NCBI GenBank assembly: GCA_014549065.1 | Contig: JACDOX010000058.1 | Span: forward strand, 3,736,181 to 3,800,180 | DNA length: 64,000 nucleotides | Origin: Cardinalis cardinalis | Taxonomy: Eukaryota > Chordata > Aves > Passeriformes > Cardinalidae | Direction of reading: 5' to 3' | Part shown: positions 21,350 to 32,811 of the stretch, piece after piece | Numbering within the stretch: position 1 is the first letter of the stretch | How the letters are laid out: every line of letters begins with the position of its first letter | The notes under the pieces: model-generated | Databases searched by the model: none | Seen by the model: only the letters and a program-made list of their open reading frames with translations | What the model was told of the DNA's origin: nothing | Translations under genes and position numbers: made by a program

Positions 21350-24300
21350 GTAATAGTTACAGTTTTGTAAAACTTTGACTAAAAATAGGATCTCTGTGGG
21401 CTATAAAGGCCTTTTTTCCCTCACAGTGAGCAGAAGCTTGTATGTACTCAGATTTTTTACTCTGGGTTGAGGTGTCGATGGGTTAATTGGAGTGCTGTCC
21501 TGAATATCCAAGTTAAAGCTTGTCTGTATAAGGGAAGTTATAGGGGATGAATACTGTATGATATGGACATTTATTTTGGGATGAGACTCCACACAGGAAG
21601 TTAACCTAGTTTCCTGTCTGTAATTCATAATCACTTTAAAGCTTTTTATGGAAATGGCTGTGTGTATGTGTGTGCATACATACACATCTGGATGTAGCTT
21701 GGCACATAGATTGCCTCTCTGTGGATTTAATTGTATGCATTAAGTACTGCTTGGAAATCTGGAGAGCAGAGCTTTGTGAGTTTTGAGAGGCTTTGGCTAA
21801 CTTGAAGTCTGGGTGATCATTTTGCTTTCTAAATGAGCTAAAATGTAGTGTGGGTGGTTTCTGTCTGTCTCAGTGTCTTTTGCTGGTCCNAGTGATGTTA
21901 GTGAGACTGTAAGTTAGTATGATTGGCTTGGCACAGAATGNCATCAAATTTATAAAGCAAACTTAAAAGGTTTACAGCTGTAATCTTGATATTATAAGTA
22001 TGCATGTNTGTATTTAAGGATACTATTAGAGAAAATTTATTAGGGCATAAAGAGTCAGTTTAACTTCAAGAATAACTAAAGAGGCAATATAGTCAAAATA
22101 GTTGCAGTTGCTTCTGTTTTGATAACTCAGTTTGCGCAAGATCACTTAATCTGTACGTATAAACTGCTTTTTCTTGCTTATAATGAGATTAGGTATTATT
22201 AAATTAATATTTTATCTTAAAAGAATCTTGGACTCTGCTTTTGTAGCNGAGATAGTTTTAAGAATTCTTTGCAACTTGGTAAGGTTTCATCGCTGTTAAT
22301 TGTCTCCTTTGTGGGATTATACAGTTAGGTCAAAGAAAATAAGAGTGCAAAAACAAAAACGAATCTTAATTGTCCTACAATAACATGGTGCTTGAGTCAG
22401 AACTATATTTTACTAAAGCTTAAGAAATATTTTAGCTCCTTCTAAGCTCCTTCTCTTCTGGAGCTCTTCAAAGGATTGAAGTAATCAAAATTCTTAATTG
22501 GACCCCATGCTTCATTTTCTTCTGTAGAAAATGGCTGAATTATTTCCATGTAGCTGATAGGAGAGCAAGTATTGAAAGGAATTTCTCAGTGTCAGAGATC
22601 GATTCAGCTCACTGTAGGATGGNTCCCATGCTGAGCTGTAAGCCTGTGATCTGGTATGCAAGGTTCAGCTCTCTGTGTTTGAGAGAAACTTCCTTCCAGG
22701 AAAGTGATTTTTGATGCAAGTCTTTCCTTTTTTAGCAAGTAGGCAGTAATCCTGACATTAAGTAAGGTCCAAAGGCAAAGCTTCCCTCCCCTGGACCCCT
22801 TAGCTTTTCAGCTTTCTGTTCCCATGCTGTGGCACAGAAAGCAGAGCAAACTCTGGCCAGAGAGGGAAGTGAGCCTGTGGCAGTGAGGCTGATGCTGCCT
22901 CTGGCAGTGGTGGGGAATCTGCAGCCAGGCTGGGGACCTTGCCTGCGCTAAACCCTGTAAGCTAATGCAGGAGAATTTCCTATGGGTTTCCATCTTCCCT
23001 AGCCTGTATTTCATGGATCTCAGAGATGTTGCCTCTGTATTCTTCTCAGTGAAATGCAGTTAAGTAGACTGAATCACTTAGAAAATGCAAAGTGCTCATG
23101 TTCATTCTGCATTCCCTTTACTAGGAGTCTGTTGAGCTCTTTAATCTATGTAGTAGAGCCTAGGGAAGATGAAAACGTAAACGAAATGGCTGTTAGGGTT
23201 GCTAGCTTGAGCCTTTGGTATCTTTTTAGGCTCTTCAGAGTTGTCCTCTGTCTTGCCAATGTGAAAAACAATAATGTTTTATAAATGCCTCCTGTTTGTT
23301 TTTCCTGGAGCTGTGTTTCCCTGTGCAAGCATCCTGCCAGATTTTCAAAAGATTCTTTTTCTTCTAGATGCAGATAATTCAAATAGAGAAATCTCTTGTT
23401 ATGTGCCAGATACTAAAATTGAGGATGCTAAAATTGAGGATGCTAAAAACCAAAGAAAACAAGGCACCTTCTTCCCCCTACGACTTGTGTGTTAATTCAG
23501 TACCCTACCTGGCTTTACATATTTGCACAAATTCAGGCCCACAGATATGGAGGGAAAATACAAAGGCCTTGGCACTTCAGTGCTGCTGTCACACAGAATA
23601 ATACTTAACGTTGTGCTCTTTTGTCAGGATGATGTTGCATCATCTGCTGCCTTAGTGTAGGCCTTAGTGGTCTCAAGGTGACTGCTGTTAAGAGAATTTG
23701 AGCTTTTGTACAGGAGGGTGATATTTGAGCAAATAAACTGTTGGGTAATTGGTAAGACACATTTATGTGAATGTTTTCCTCTTTTAAGCTGTGCAAACCT
23801 AATACAAAACACATTTTTGAGGGTGCTAAGAAAATATCCTTAAATTGAACTTGAAATACGTATGTATGACATTTAAGAATCAGTTTGATAAAGATGTATT
23901 TAAACTTGCTTACAGCAACCATTTCTCTAGATATGTTTAGTTATGCTTTTGTTATGGTGCCATTTTGTCTCTTGCTTCTAATGCTTGAGATAATATCAAA
24001 TTTTGACTATTTGCTGTTACAGAATTCCTTCAAAAATTAATTTTAAAAAAACCCCATATATCTGAACTTTTACTGCAAGAACAGTTTTTAATGCAGTTTG
24101 AATTGGACTACTTCTGAAACTACAGAAAACAGAGAGAGGTTTTTTCAGGTAATTCTTATTTCAAATGTGGGCAGACTGTCCACCATGTATGAATCTGCAG
24201 GTGTTTTTCATCATAGAAAGTTTCTCCTGAAGTGTTGTCTTCCTATGATTCTTTTTGCNAAGTGCAATTTTTTTGGTAAGATTTCCTGTCAGAGAAGTCT

Positions 24301-25690
24301 TAAACACTTAGGCTGACCTGCTGCAGCGTGAGATTTTTAGTGGGGGGGAGAGGGTTCAACCCAGCTCTCTGTTAGAAATCTGTAGGTGAAGTTTGGTTGA
24401 TGATGTGTGAGCTAATAGAGGAAAATTGCAGAATTGTTGTTGAGTCCTCAGCAAAAGATGCTTCAATGTGAGTGTTCAGTATTTTAGGGCTGCACTTTGG
24501 GCTTTTGGTTAGGCATTTACTTTTCACATAATTGTGTTTCTTTATTGCTGGTGCACTTAAATCCTCATAGGCATTGGCTTTATTTTTCAAAGCACTGATC
24601 TTAAATTTCATAAGGATACTTTCAGTGATTTACACATACAACCCCTATTCCTGTGCCCCTTGTCTCCCCTTCCCCACATCCTCCACCCCACAGATTCAAC
24701 TCTTGTTTAGGGAAAATCAGATTTNTGCTGTAAGGATTTTTGGCTTAGGTACTTCTGTGAAAAGTTGTAGTATTCCAGCTTGTCTTACTGAGGGTAGTTT
24801 TCTGAGAAGTGCTTTCACTTTAGGGTGCNTCCAAGCCTTTGTCTGAGCATAGTTTTGCTGTCTTTCAGTTAAGGTTTTTAGTAAACCTTATTTTCTCTAT
24901 CTTCTTCCTGATAAATAAATGTACTTTTCATGTCTGTATATTTCTAAGCAACATGTTAAGTTCAACCCTTTGCACTTTGACTTTATCTTCAGTCCTTTTC
25001 ACTGAGTAGCTTTTTTCCCGATTTAAAGGAAATTTATATTCCCTTCTTGGAAGTACAACATCTAAAAATGAAGCATACCTCTTGTCACTCATTATAGATG
25101 TTGTGAGACATTATTTTGAAACATTTATTTCAGTCTGATGTATTTTAGTAACTTAGTTACAATGCTAAGATGATAAACCGGGTCCTGTGGTAAATATGCC
25201 ANTTGGAACTTTGAGACAGTTATATAATTATATATCAAATAAGTTCTATATGGTTGTAACCTTTTCTTCCTTTATTAGACTCCCTCTGAAATGCTCCAGA
25301 AGGAAAGCTGATGCCTTCTCCCCCTATCCCGCAACATGATTTTTACTTTGTTACTTAGGAAGATTATTTNCTGTTTTCAGGTTAGAATTAGCTGGATGAT
25401 TAAATATTCAATTACCTGTGGTTTTCTGTGCTTTAGGTTGTATTTAGCTGTGTAATCATTCAATAACAACTAGAATAACATAGTACGACATTTCCACAAA
25501 CCCACCATTTTTTTAGCCTCAGATGGGTGCAGTTTCATGTGGACAAAGTTGTCATAGCTCATAAAAAGTGCTTATTCAGGGTTTTACTTAGCCAGGGGCA
25601 GCAGCAGTTTGAGCTGCTGAGCCTTAGCTGCAGTGCTNCCCGTTTGCTCACCTGTGACGTGTGGTCCTTGCAGAAGCAGAGGGCTTCAGG
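21350..25690. other. intron 2 proximal part, nothing recognised
   Basis: AT-rich intronic DNA. The only structures seen are a short TG/CA stretch near 21657-21686 and a small 15-bp tandem duplication at 23413-23448. There is no exon, RNA gene or transposon I can name. Confidence 0.45.
23413..23448. repeat. short 15-bp tandem duplication
   Basis: The unit ctaaaattgaggatg occurs twice in full and is followed by the start of a third copy. It is a minor local duplication. Confidence 0.8.
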
Positions 25691-26098
25691 TAGAATCACA
25701 GAATCATGCAGGTTGGAAGAAAACGAGAAGATTATCAAGTCCCACTGTTGCCCAATACTATCACTGTAACCCCTGAACCACATCACCCAGGACCAGATCC
25801 AGACACCCCTTAAATACTTCCAGGGCTGGTGAATCTGCCACCTCCCTGGGCAACCTATTCCAATGCCTGACTACCCCAACACTGGAAAAAGAAATTCTAA
25901 TACCTAATCTGCATCTTCCCTGTCTCAGTTTAAGGCCATTTCCTCTGCTCCCCACTGCAGGCNCAGCAGAATAGACTGGCCTCCACCTCACTACACCCTC
26001 CTTTCAGATGGTTGTAGAGGGCAGTGAGGTCCCTCCTGAGCCTCCCCTACTCAAGACTGAACAAGCCTTTCATAAGCCTTGTTGCAGTAGGGTCCAAA
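25691..26098 (-). mobile_element. CR1 LINE 3' fragment, antisense
   Basis: It starts with the inverted CR1 terminal motif 'tagaatcacagaatcatgc' and 'aggttggaagaaaa'. It continues with 'ccaatgcctgactacccc', 'cagtttaaggccatttcctc' and the inverted 'gggcagtgaggtccctcctg' block. It is about 400 bp, 5'-truncated and degenerate. Confidence 0.9.
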
Positions 26099-27349
26099 TG
26101 GACTCTGTGANGGTTGATTTCTTTTGTTAGTATTGCTGGAGGAGTCCTGGTGTCATTAAATCACTGCCCCCCCAGCAGTGTTGGTTCATCTGCTTTNTTT
26201 AAAGGCTTCTGTCCAGGTTAGATTTAGTCAGTTTTTCTTGTTTTATTCCCATTTTAAATCAAAGGTTTTATCATTGGATTTATCATCTTGTATTTCTCTT
26301 GTATTGTGTGACAGACCTTGAAAATGCAGTGACTGTAACTATGTTCTGAATAGGCAGATACAATTTTTTTTGTTCTTTTTTTTGTTTGTATAGGTTTATT
26401 CTCTTTAGATATAACAGTTTTAGCTCATGTCTTTTGTTGTTTACTTTAAGAAAATTGAATGTTTATGAAATGACAAAATCAGGTTACATGATATTTGAGT
26501 TTTATTTCACTAAGGGCAGGAACAGATAACCCAAAAGCTCCTTAATCACAGCCTTGGTTCTGGTTCCAGTTGTAGTCGTGTATGTAAATTCCTCGTCTGT
26601 GTTTTTTGTAAGGCCTGTTGTAATTTAGGAAGAAAGCCATACTGTCTAAATGTTGACTTTTCAATTACTGAGTGCTGGTGAAAGCTTGTCAGATTTGTCC
26701 ATGCATTTATGAAGTTACACTTTGTTCTCTATGTAAAAAGGATATAGAATTTTATGCTTGTTTGTTTGTTTTTGTTTCTTTCTTTATCATTTGGGTATAA
26801 TGAATATGTAAAATAGTCCGTACGCTCAGTAAGGTTTAATTCATATAAGAAATTTAGATGATTATGACAAAGGATGGATGGTCAGTTGTTAAGCATTCAA
26901 AATAATGTCATCTGAATGTCGATTTTTTTTTTTTTTTTGTGGTTTACCAGGACTGATATTGCAATATAATGATGGACGAAAACGTTATTTATTATGTGCT
27001 TAATTGTCATCCAATAAGATGTATCACATATTCAAGGTTCTTTAATAAAACTGCTAATCACACCTGAATTATTTTGTACTTTACCTGTCCGTAGTGCAAT
27101 CCNTTCATTTGTTTCCTGAAAGGAAGCTAATATTGACACGGTTTGTGTAATTGTGATGGTTCAGTGGAGTAGCAGGCGTGTAGCCTGTTAAATGTTTTGC
27201 CTAAGTTTTCATACTGTGCAGACTTACCTGTAACGACTGGAGGTTTTTGTCTTCAATGGGTAAGAAAGAAGGAATCCCAGTAAAAGGCCAATTTACAGGG
27301 CGCTTCAGGAGTGCTAAGAAACGCTGCTGTTTTTTTTACTGCTCGTGCC
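26099..27349. other. intron 2, AT-rich spacer
   Basis: There is a poly(T) run at about 26923-26938 and T-rich stretches near 26365-26390. No gene or repeat family is recognised. Confidence 0.45.
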
Positions 27350-27380
27350 CGAGGCAAGTGAATTGTCCGGGTGTCCCCGC

Positions 27381-27500
27381 CATGGCCCCCCGCGTGTTCC
27401 CCCCACGATGGCCGCGTGTTCCCCCCACGATGGCCGCGTGTTCCCCCCACGATGGCCGCGTGTTCCCCCCACGATGGCCGCGTGTCCCCCCGTGTCCTCC
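27381..27500. repeat. 22-bp CpG-rich minisatellite, about five units
   Basis: The unit atggccgcgtgttccccccac(g) recurs with a strict 22-base period (ATG at 27408, 27430, 27452, 27474). A shortened, altered unit precedes it and a partial one follows. Each unit has three CpGs and a C6 run. The copies are nearly identical, which suggests recent expansion and probable length polymorphism. Confidence 0.9.
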
Positions 27501-27526
27501 GTGCATCTCCCCGTGGCCGGGAGCCG

Positions 27527-27542
27527 CCGGCAGAGGGCGCCC
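27527..27542 (+). promoter_or_regulatory. CTCF-like motif
   Basis: ccggcagagggcgccc fits the vertebrate CTCF core CCASYAGRKGGCRSY except for G at the third position. It lies in unique CpG-rich DNA beside the 22-bp minisatellite. Occupancy is not shown by sequence alone. Confidence 0.5.
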
Positions 27543-28879
27543 GTGGCCAGCGCTCGGCCCAGCCCGCGCCGCCCTCCCGGCCGAGTGTCCCGGGTCCNGC
27601 ACGGTGCCTTCTCTGACACGGTGCGTGTAATCTTTTGCACAAACGAATTCAGAAAATATGTTAGAAAGTGCATTGACTATACTGGCTCGGTGNTTTTGTG
27701 ATCTTAAATCAGCCTAAATGTGCTGTGTGCTCTGAGGCTCGGTGTAGATGTGGAGAATTTGATTCAGACTAATATGTGTGTATCCTAAAAGCAGGACGGA
27801 GCTTGCTTGCTCTGCGGATTTGCTTCTTTGCTTCCCAATTCTACCACGCTAACTAAGAAAGAGGAGGCAGCAATTGTGATGGAACTCCTTGGTTTATCTA
27901 AAGGGATTTACACTACTGGACTGTGCAGACATAAAAATTGCACATCAACTATTCCTCTTCTGACAGAATTGCACAAACTGCCTGAAATGCTTTGTTTACT
28001 GCATGTTTGGATTTTTAAGTTTATTTTTACTGTAAGGGCAGTACTTTAAAGTGGTAGGTTAATCTTTTTGTTCAACATCTAATTTTATATCAAAAAAAGA
28101 GAAATTATTTTCCTCTTTAAAGTACCGTGCATATTAAAGTTTTATTTAAATCAGTTTCCATTGAAATTTTGCTGCAAAATAAGTTAGTGTAATTTGATTT
28201 AAAATGCAAAAAATTGTTCTACTAGGCTCTTGGTTTTTTGGCTTTTTTTAAGAAAACATATTTAATGACATTTTTCCTTGAGCAATTTTTGACAGAAAAA
28301 CCTAGCCTAAAATCTGTTGTAGATTGCTTGATTTTTTTTTCTCTATAATTCGCAATTGCAGGGATATTATTATCATACTTAATAAACTTCCATTCTGTAC
28401 TTTACTTAAAATTGTGTTTAAGAATATTCACTTACTTAGCCTGAAAATGAAGTTAGAAAAGCGTCTGCTTTAAGAGATAGGTAGTTAGATGTATATAACT
28501 GATTTTCGGCAGTATTAAAATGAGCTGGGAGATTGTATCCAACTCAGCTATTTAAACATTTNGTTATATGGAAGACTTCATCTTGAAGCCAGGAGTTGTT
28601 ACTTTGTAGCTTGTGTTCTATATTCTTTATTTATAATAATGAAATACAATAATTTAGTTATATGGATATTTAATATAATTTTGTAAGACTTGCAGAAAGT
28701 CATTAATTTTTATATGGTCAGCAATATGAAAACCCAGTTTCTTTTACCTTCAGTTTTGGTAAAATATTACAAAGGAGCTATTCTGAATTTAATTTTTTTG
28801 GNGCTAATGTAATCAGCTCAGCATTGAGTAAAGACATAAAAGAGCACAGAAGCAGATAACCAATTAAATAATGAAAGTN

Positions 28880-28920
28880 CATGTGTGTGTATGTATATAT
28901 ATATTTATATACACACACAA
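28880..28920. repeat. TG/TA/CA microsatellite
   Basis: Alternating purine-pyrimidine tract: gtgtgtgtatg, then tatatatatatttatata, then cacacacaa. It is partly self-complementary. Confidence 0.8.
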
Positions 28921-31900
28921 ACTTAATATCAGCTCTTGGTGTCTGCCTCTGTTTACAGGAACTAAAGCTTCATCCAGAAGGAAGCCCAGTGTAGTGAAGA
29001 NAACATTGTCAGTTCTGCTAAAAACTTTCAGCTTCTTCATCCTTGATGATTATTCCTTGGTCTTGGACAGTGTGGTACAGGAGTGGCTATTTAAGTAGGA
29101 CTGCCTGGATCTCACTCTCTGTGCTTTTGCATGTCTTGCTTGGGTCTGTAGGATGTCCTTTCTTAAGGGACCAATTATTTGTGGACCTTGTGGTTCCCCT
29201 CAGCCTTGGCCATACATTTGGACTCTACGCTCATCTGTTCTTTTCCCAGTGAGACTGGACCAAGAGGAAGAGAGAGTTCTTTCAACACCTTCTTATTACC
29301 TCTTTCCATTCCCCCTCCTTTCCTTTTTTGCTAATGCAAGTATTTAGCCATTTCCTTTCCCAAAGAAAGCTGTAATAAACTTGAGAGAGCTGAAGGCAAG
29401 CACAGCAAAATGAGCAGATCCCCTATTTTTTTTTCTGAGAGCCAAAATTAAGGAAATGCCTATAGTTCTATTGAAAAGCAGTTCAAATCAATANATCTGT
29501 GTGAGAGGTAATAGAAACTGATTGAAATAAATAGTAGTAGTAAATGATGAAAAATCATTTTCATTCTTATTTCTTGTTCAATAATATTCTATGGACTTAT
29601 CAACTGCATAATGTGGAAAAATTACATGGCATTATTCTCTAAGAAAATTTTCCATACTCAAGATACAGTACACATGAAAGCTAAGTTACACCTCTTTTGT
29701 TCATAGTGTTCACATTTATTTTTTTTATGGAAAGGCAGAGACAAGAAGCTGGCCCAAGNTTCAGGACTGAATTTGGAATTAAGTAGTTGAGGAACAGACT
29801 CGAAAACCATTCTGCTGGCAGGAAACACACTGCAGNAGTAGAGTTAAAGAGATATAAGAATTTTTTTCATAAAAAATTATAGAACTTAAAGGTGTTTTAA
29901 AAATACTAGTCTTTGATAGAAAACAGAAAAATCTTAGTAAAGTTTATGTTTGTATCTTTCTTTTAGCATTTGTTGTTTATGATTAATGTGTATTGTGAAA
30001 TCCAGTGGTNCAGTCAAAAATATATGGAGAAACTGAGAAAGTTCAAACTGAGCATACCTTGCTTATCTCTGTAGTTTGAAGGTAATCCAGTGTATAGAAT
30101 CTTAATATCAGCAAAATTTAAGAAAGTTAAAACTACTTTAAAGCTCTAGTAAAGATGAGCAGGGTGTGCATAGTTGCACATGTAATAGCGTACAGTAACT
30201 TAAATTTAANTAATTCCTTATTCACTGCATCCACAAAGTGTTTTTATTGCAGATATGGCTCTCACCCATCTGACTGAAGAAATTCACTCTGTTTCTGTTT
30301 GTGGTGTGTTGGTTGATAAGTTGCAGTACTATTATGTAGTTTGCCTTTTGTTTGACTGTGCTGAATACACAGTTTGATTTCTTTTATTGGGTTACATGCT
30401 TCAGTACAGTGTAAATTCATGCAGTAGAAAGATATATGTGAAAATAGGTTGTTTACTGTAAAATACTTACATGTTTTTGTAAGTTAGTGTGATAAATCCT
30501 CTCTACATATTTATAGCCAGCATGCAGACATGTGGAGTTCTAGTCAGAAATAAAAATGGAAAGATTTCTTGAAACTTTTTTAGAAAACAAGACAGGCATA
30601 TTCTTTGTGTGATATATATAGGTCATAAGGGACATCTGCTAAGGATAATTTTCTAACACTTGCTAACAATCCTAATATAATATGGGCTATTCATCAGTCA
30701 TATTGTTCCTGACTTGGCTAGCGTGGATTTTAGTGATTCCCGATGTGCATTTAGACTCCCTTAATTGCTAGTTTCTTGCTGTTCTATCTTATTGTTTTGT
30801 AGGACAATGCATAAGNGGGCACAGAATAATCAAAATGGTTTCCCTGGCCATATTAGGCACCTAACAAGAGATGTATTTGCTGTGCAATGTGTGCGTGTTT
30901 TTGCAAGTAGAAGTCTCGTTGAAACAAAATAAATCTTACCAGGGAAGTAATTCAAGGATTTGAACACGCTGTTCAGTGTCTGTGTGTGTGTATATGTATT
31001 TATATATAAAAACCTGATCCATGTGGGCTGTATTGCAGGGTTTGTAGTGCTCTTTTATGCAGCAGAGAAATTGGAGTGGTCAGGGAGGAACTGCAGACTC
31101 TGAACATCATGATTTTGAAGTTCTTGATAAACTGTTGAATTGTGCCAGTTTTGTGTCTTTGGTTGAGAAACAAAGGCTTCTTTAGAGATATTTGCAGTAG
31201 AGCTGAGATCTAATCTTTTAGGTTTTAATCAACTCAGAATTTCACTTAGCTGCAAGGCATTTGACTCTTGAAGAGGTGCATGTAATGTTCTTGCAGCTTG
31301 CACTTGTGAGGCAAATAGTGCTGGGCTTCATTGCTTGAGGGGAGAGATGTTATGGTGGGGGTTAAGTTTTGATATTAGTGAAAAAGGAAAACTGACCAGG
31401 TAAAGTTTGACAAAACTACTTTAAGGGATGTTTGCAATTTGACTGTAGATGGAAATATTTTTTTTNTATATTTTTTCTTTTAATTTTTACCAATTTGTAT
31501 TGCTCCACTGTTCCATACTATGCTCTTACCTACGGATAGAATAATAGCTGTTTAATGCTTTAGGATAATTGTTATAATAATTAAGTGTTTTATCTTGATC
31601 TGTTTTCTGCTACTCTGTGATAATGAAAGGAAAAAAAAAAGCTAGAAATTGTAGCTTTTACAGCAGTTTGGGGGAAGCTTTCTTNATAACTTACTCTCGG
31701 TGTTGATTCTTGTTTAAAATTAAGTGTTATNCCTCTGATCAGTTTTGGAAAGAACAAAACAATTTTATTTTCTAGATTTGTTACTCTCATTTTTACTCAG
31801 TTGTTTTTGCCAAGCACGGTAGATGGTCTATAAAATCCTGCATAGCTGCAAAACAGGAAAATTGTTTGTTGGAGCTTTGTTGTTTTGGGTTTTTTTCTAA

Positions 31901-32736
31901 TTCTTTTAGTGATTTTTTTTACTTTTGTTCTAACAAAATGTGTTTAGGAAGACTGGTGTGGACTATTAAAGCAGTGCCAATGATCGAGATACATCAGCCT
32001 GGGACTGTGAAGTCGGTTGTTGAGTGTAGTTAAAAGACCATAGTCTACACAAGTGTTGATTTCATTCAGAGTTTAAATCTGTATCTCTGTGGCTTAATTG
32101 ANGTATTTTACGGGACTTAATAGTTCTTGTCCACATTGAATAGTTAAAAATTTCATTCATGTGTGCACAGTTGATTTAAACAGTTTGGCAAAAAGTGTGT
32201 GTAAACTACTTTGCTTAGAGTATATATACAGTTTAAGCAGAGAACTGCTGATTTTCTGTAACTGCAGCCTGGGAGAAAGGAACAAGGAGAGACTGAGGAG
32301 GGAACGTGAGAGGCTGTTGTAAGGATGCAGTTTGGACACTGGGTGCCACTCCTGGTACACACTGAGCCTGAAAGACTTTCTCACACCGTGGAACAGCAGG
32401 CACTTGTAAAAATGGAGGTCTTTGTATACTCAGGAAATTCTGAAGGTCTTCGTCCTCTGAGCCTAATGGTTCTTGTAGCTGAGANACATTGTCCTCAGTC
32501 CTGCCAGGAGTTACTAAAGATACAGGGCAGGNTNTTTTTTTTTTCAGTTCTACTGAGAATGGTTTTCTAGACTTGGTATGTTGCTGTCTAGTTCCATACC
32601 TCCCATCATGTGTAAGAGAGATAAGAGTGCAACACCAACTGTTCAGGAACTAGACCAAATATTACAATTCTCCTCAGAAATAGAAAAAATAATTGCAAAA
32701 CTAAAAAATGTTAATGAAATGTCTGCCTGCAAGCAT

Positions 32737-32811
32737 GCATATATATACATATATATACACACATATATACATATATGTATATGTATGTATGTATGTATTT
32801 TTTATATATAG
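32737..32811. repeat. TA/CA/TATG microsatellite
   Basis: Compound tract of (ta)n, tacacacatatatac, tatatgtatatg and (tatg)n, ending in tttttatatatag. Open frames through it (runs of Tyr, Ile, His) are artefacts of the repeat. Confidence 0.85.

Larger units (their letters stand above)
27350..27610. other. intragenic CpG-rich block in EIF3H intron 2
   Basis: About 260 bp of strongly GC- and CpG-rich sequence standing alone in AT-rich intron. The left half is a 22-bp tandem repeat; the right half is unique sequence with a CTCF-like motif (27527-27542). It could be an intragenic regulatory element, an alternative promoter, or simply a young GC-rich minisatellite. Open frames through it on both strands only read the tandem repeat. 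Confidence 0.7.

Noticed and set aside
27247..27701. Several 80-129 codon frames on both strands
   Set aside because: They translate the 22-bp tandem repeat and CpG-rich DNA in several frames at once, which is not a coding signal.
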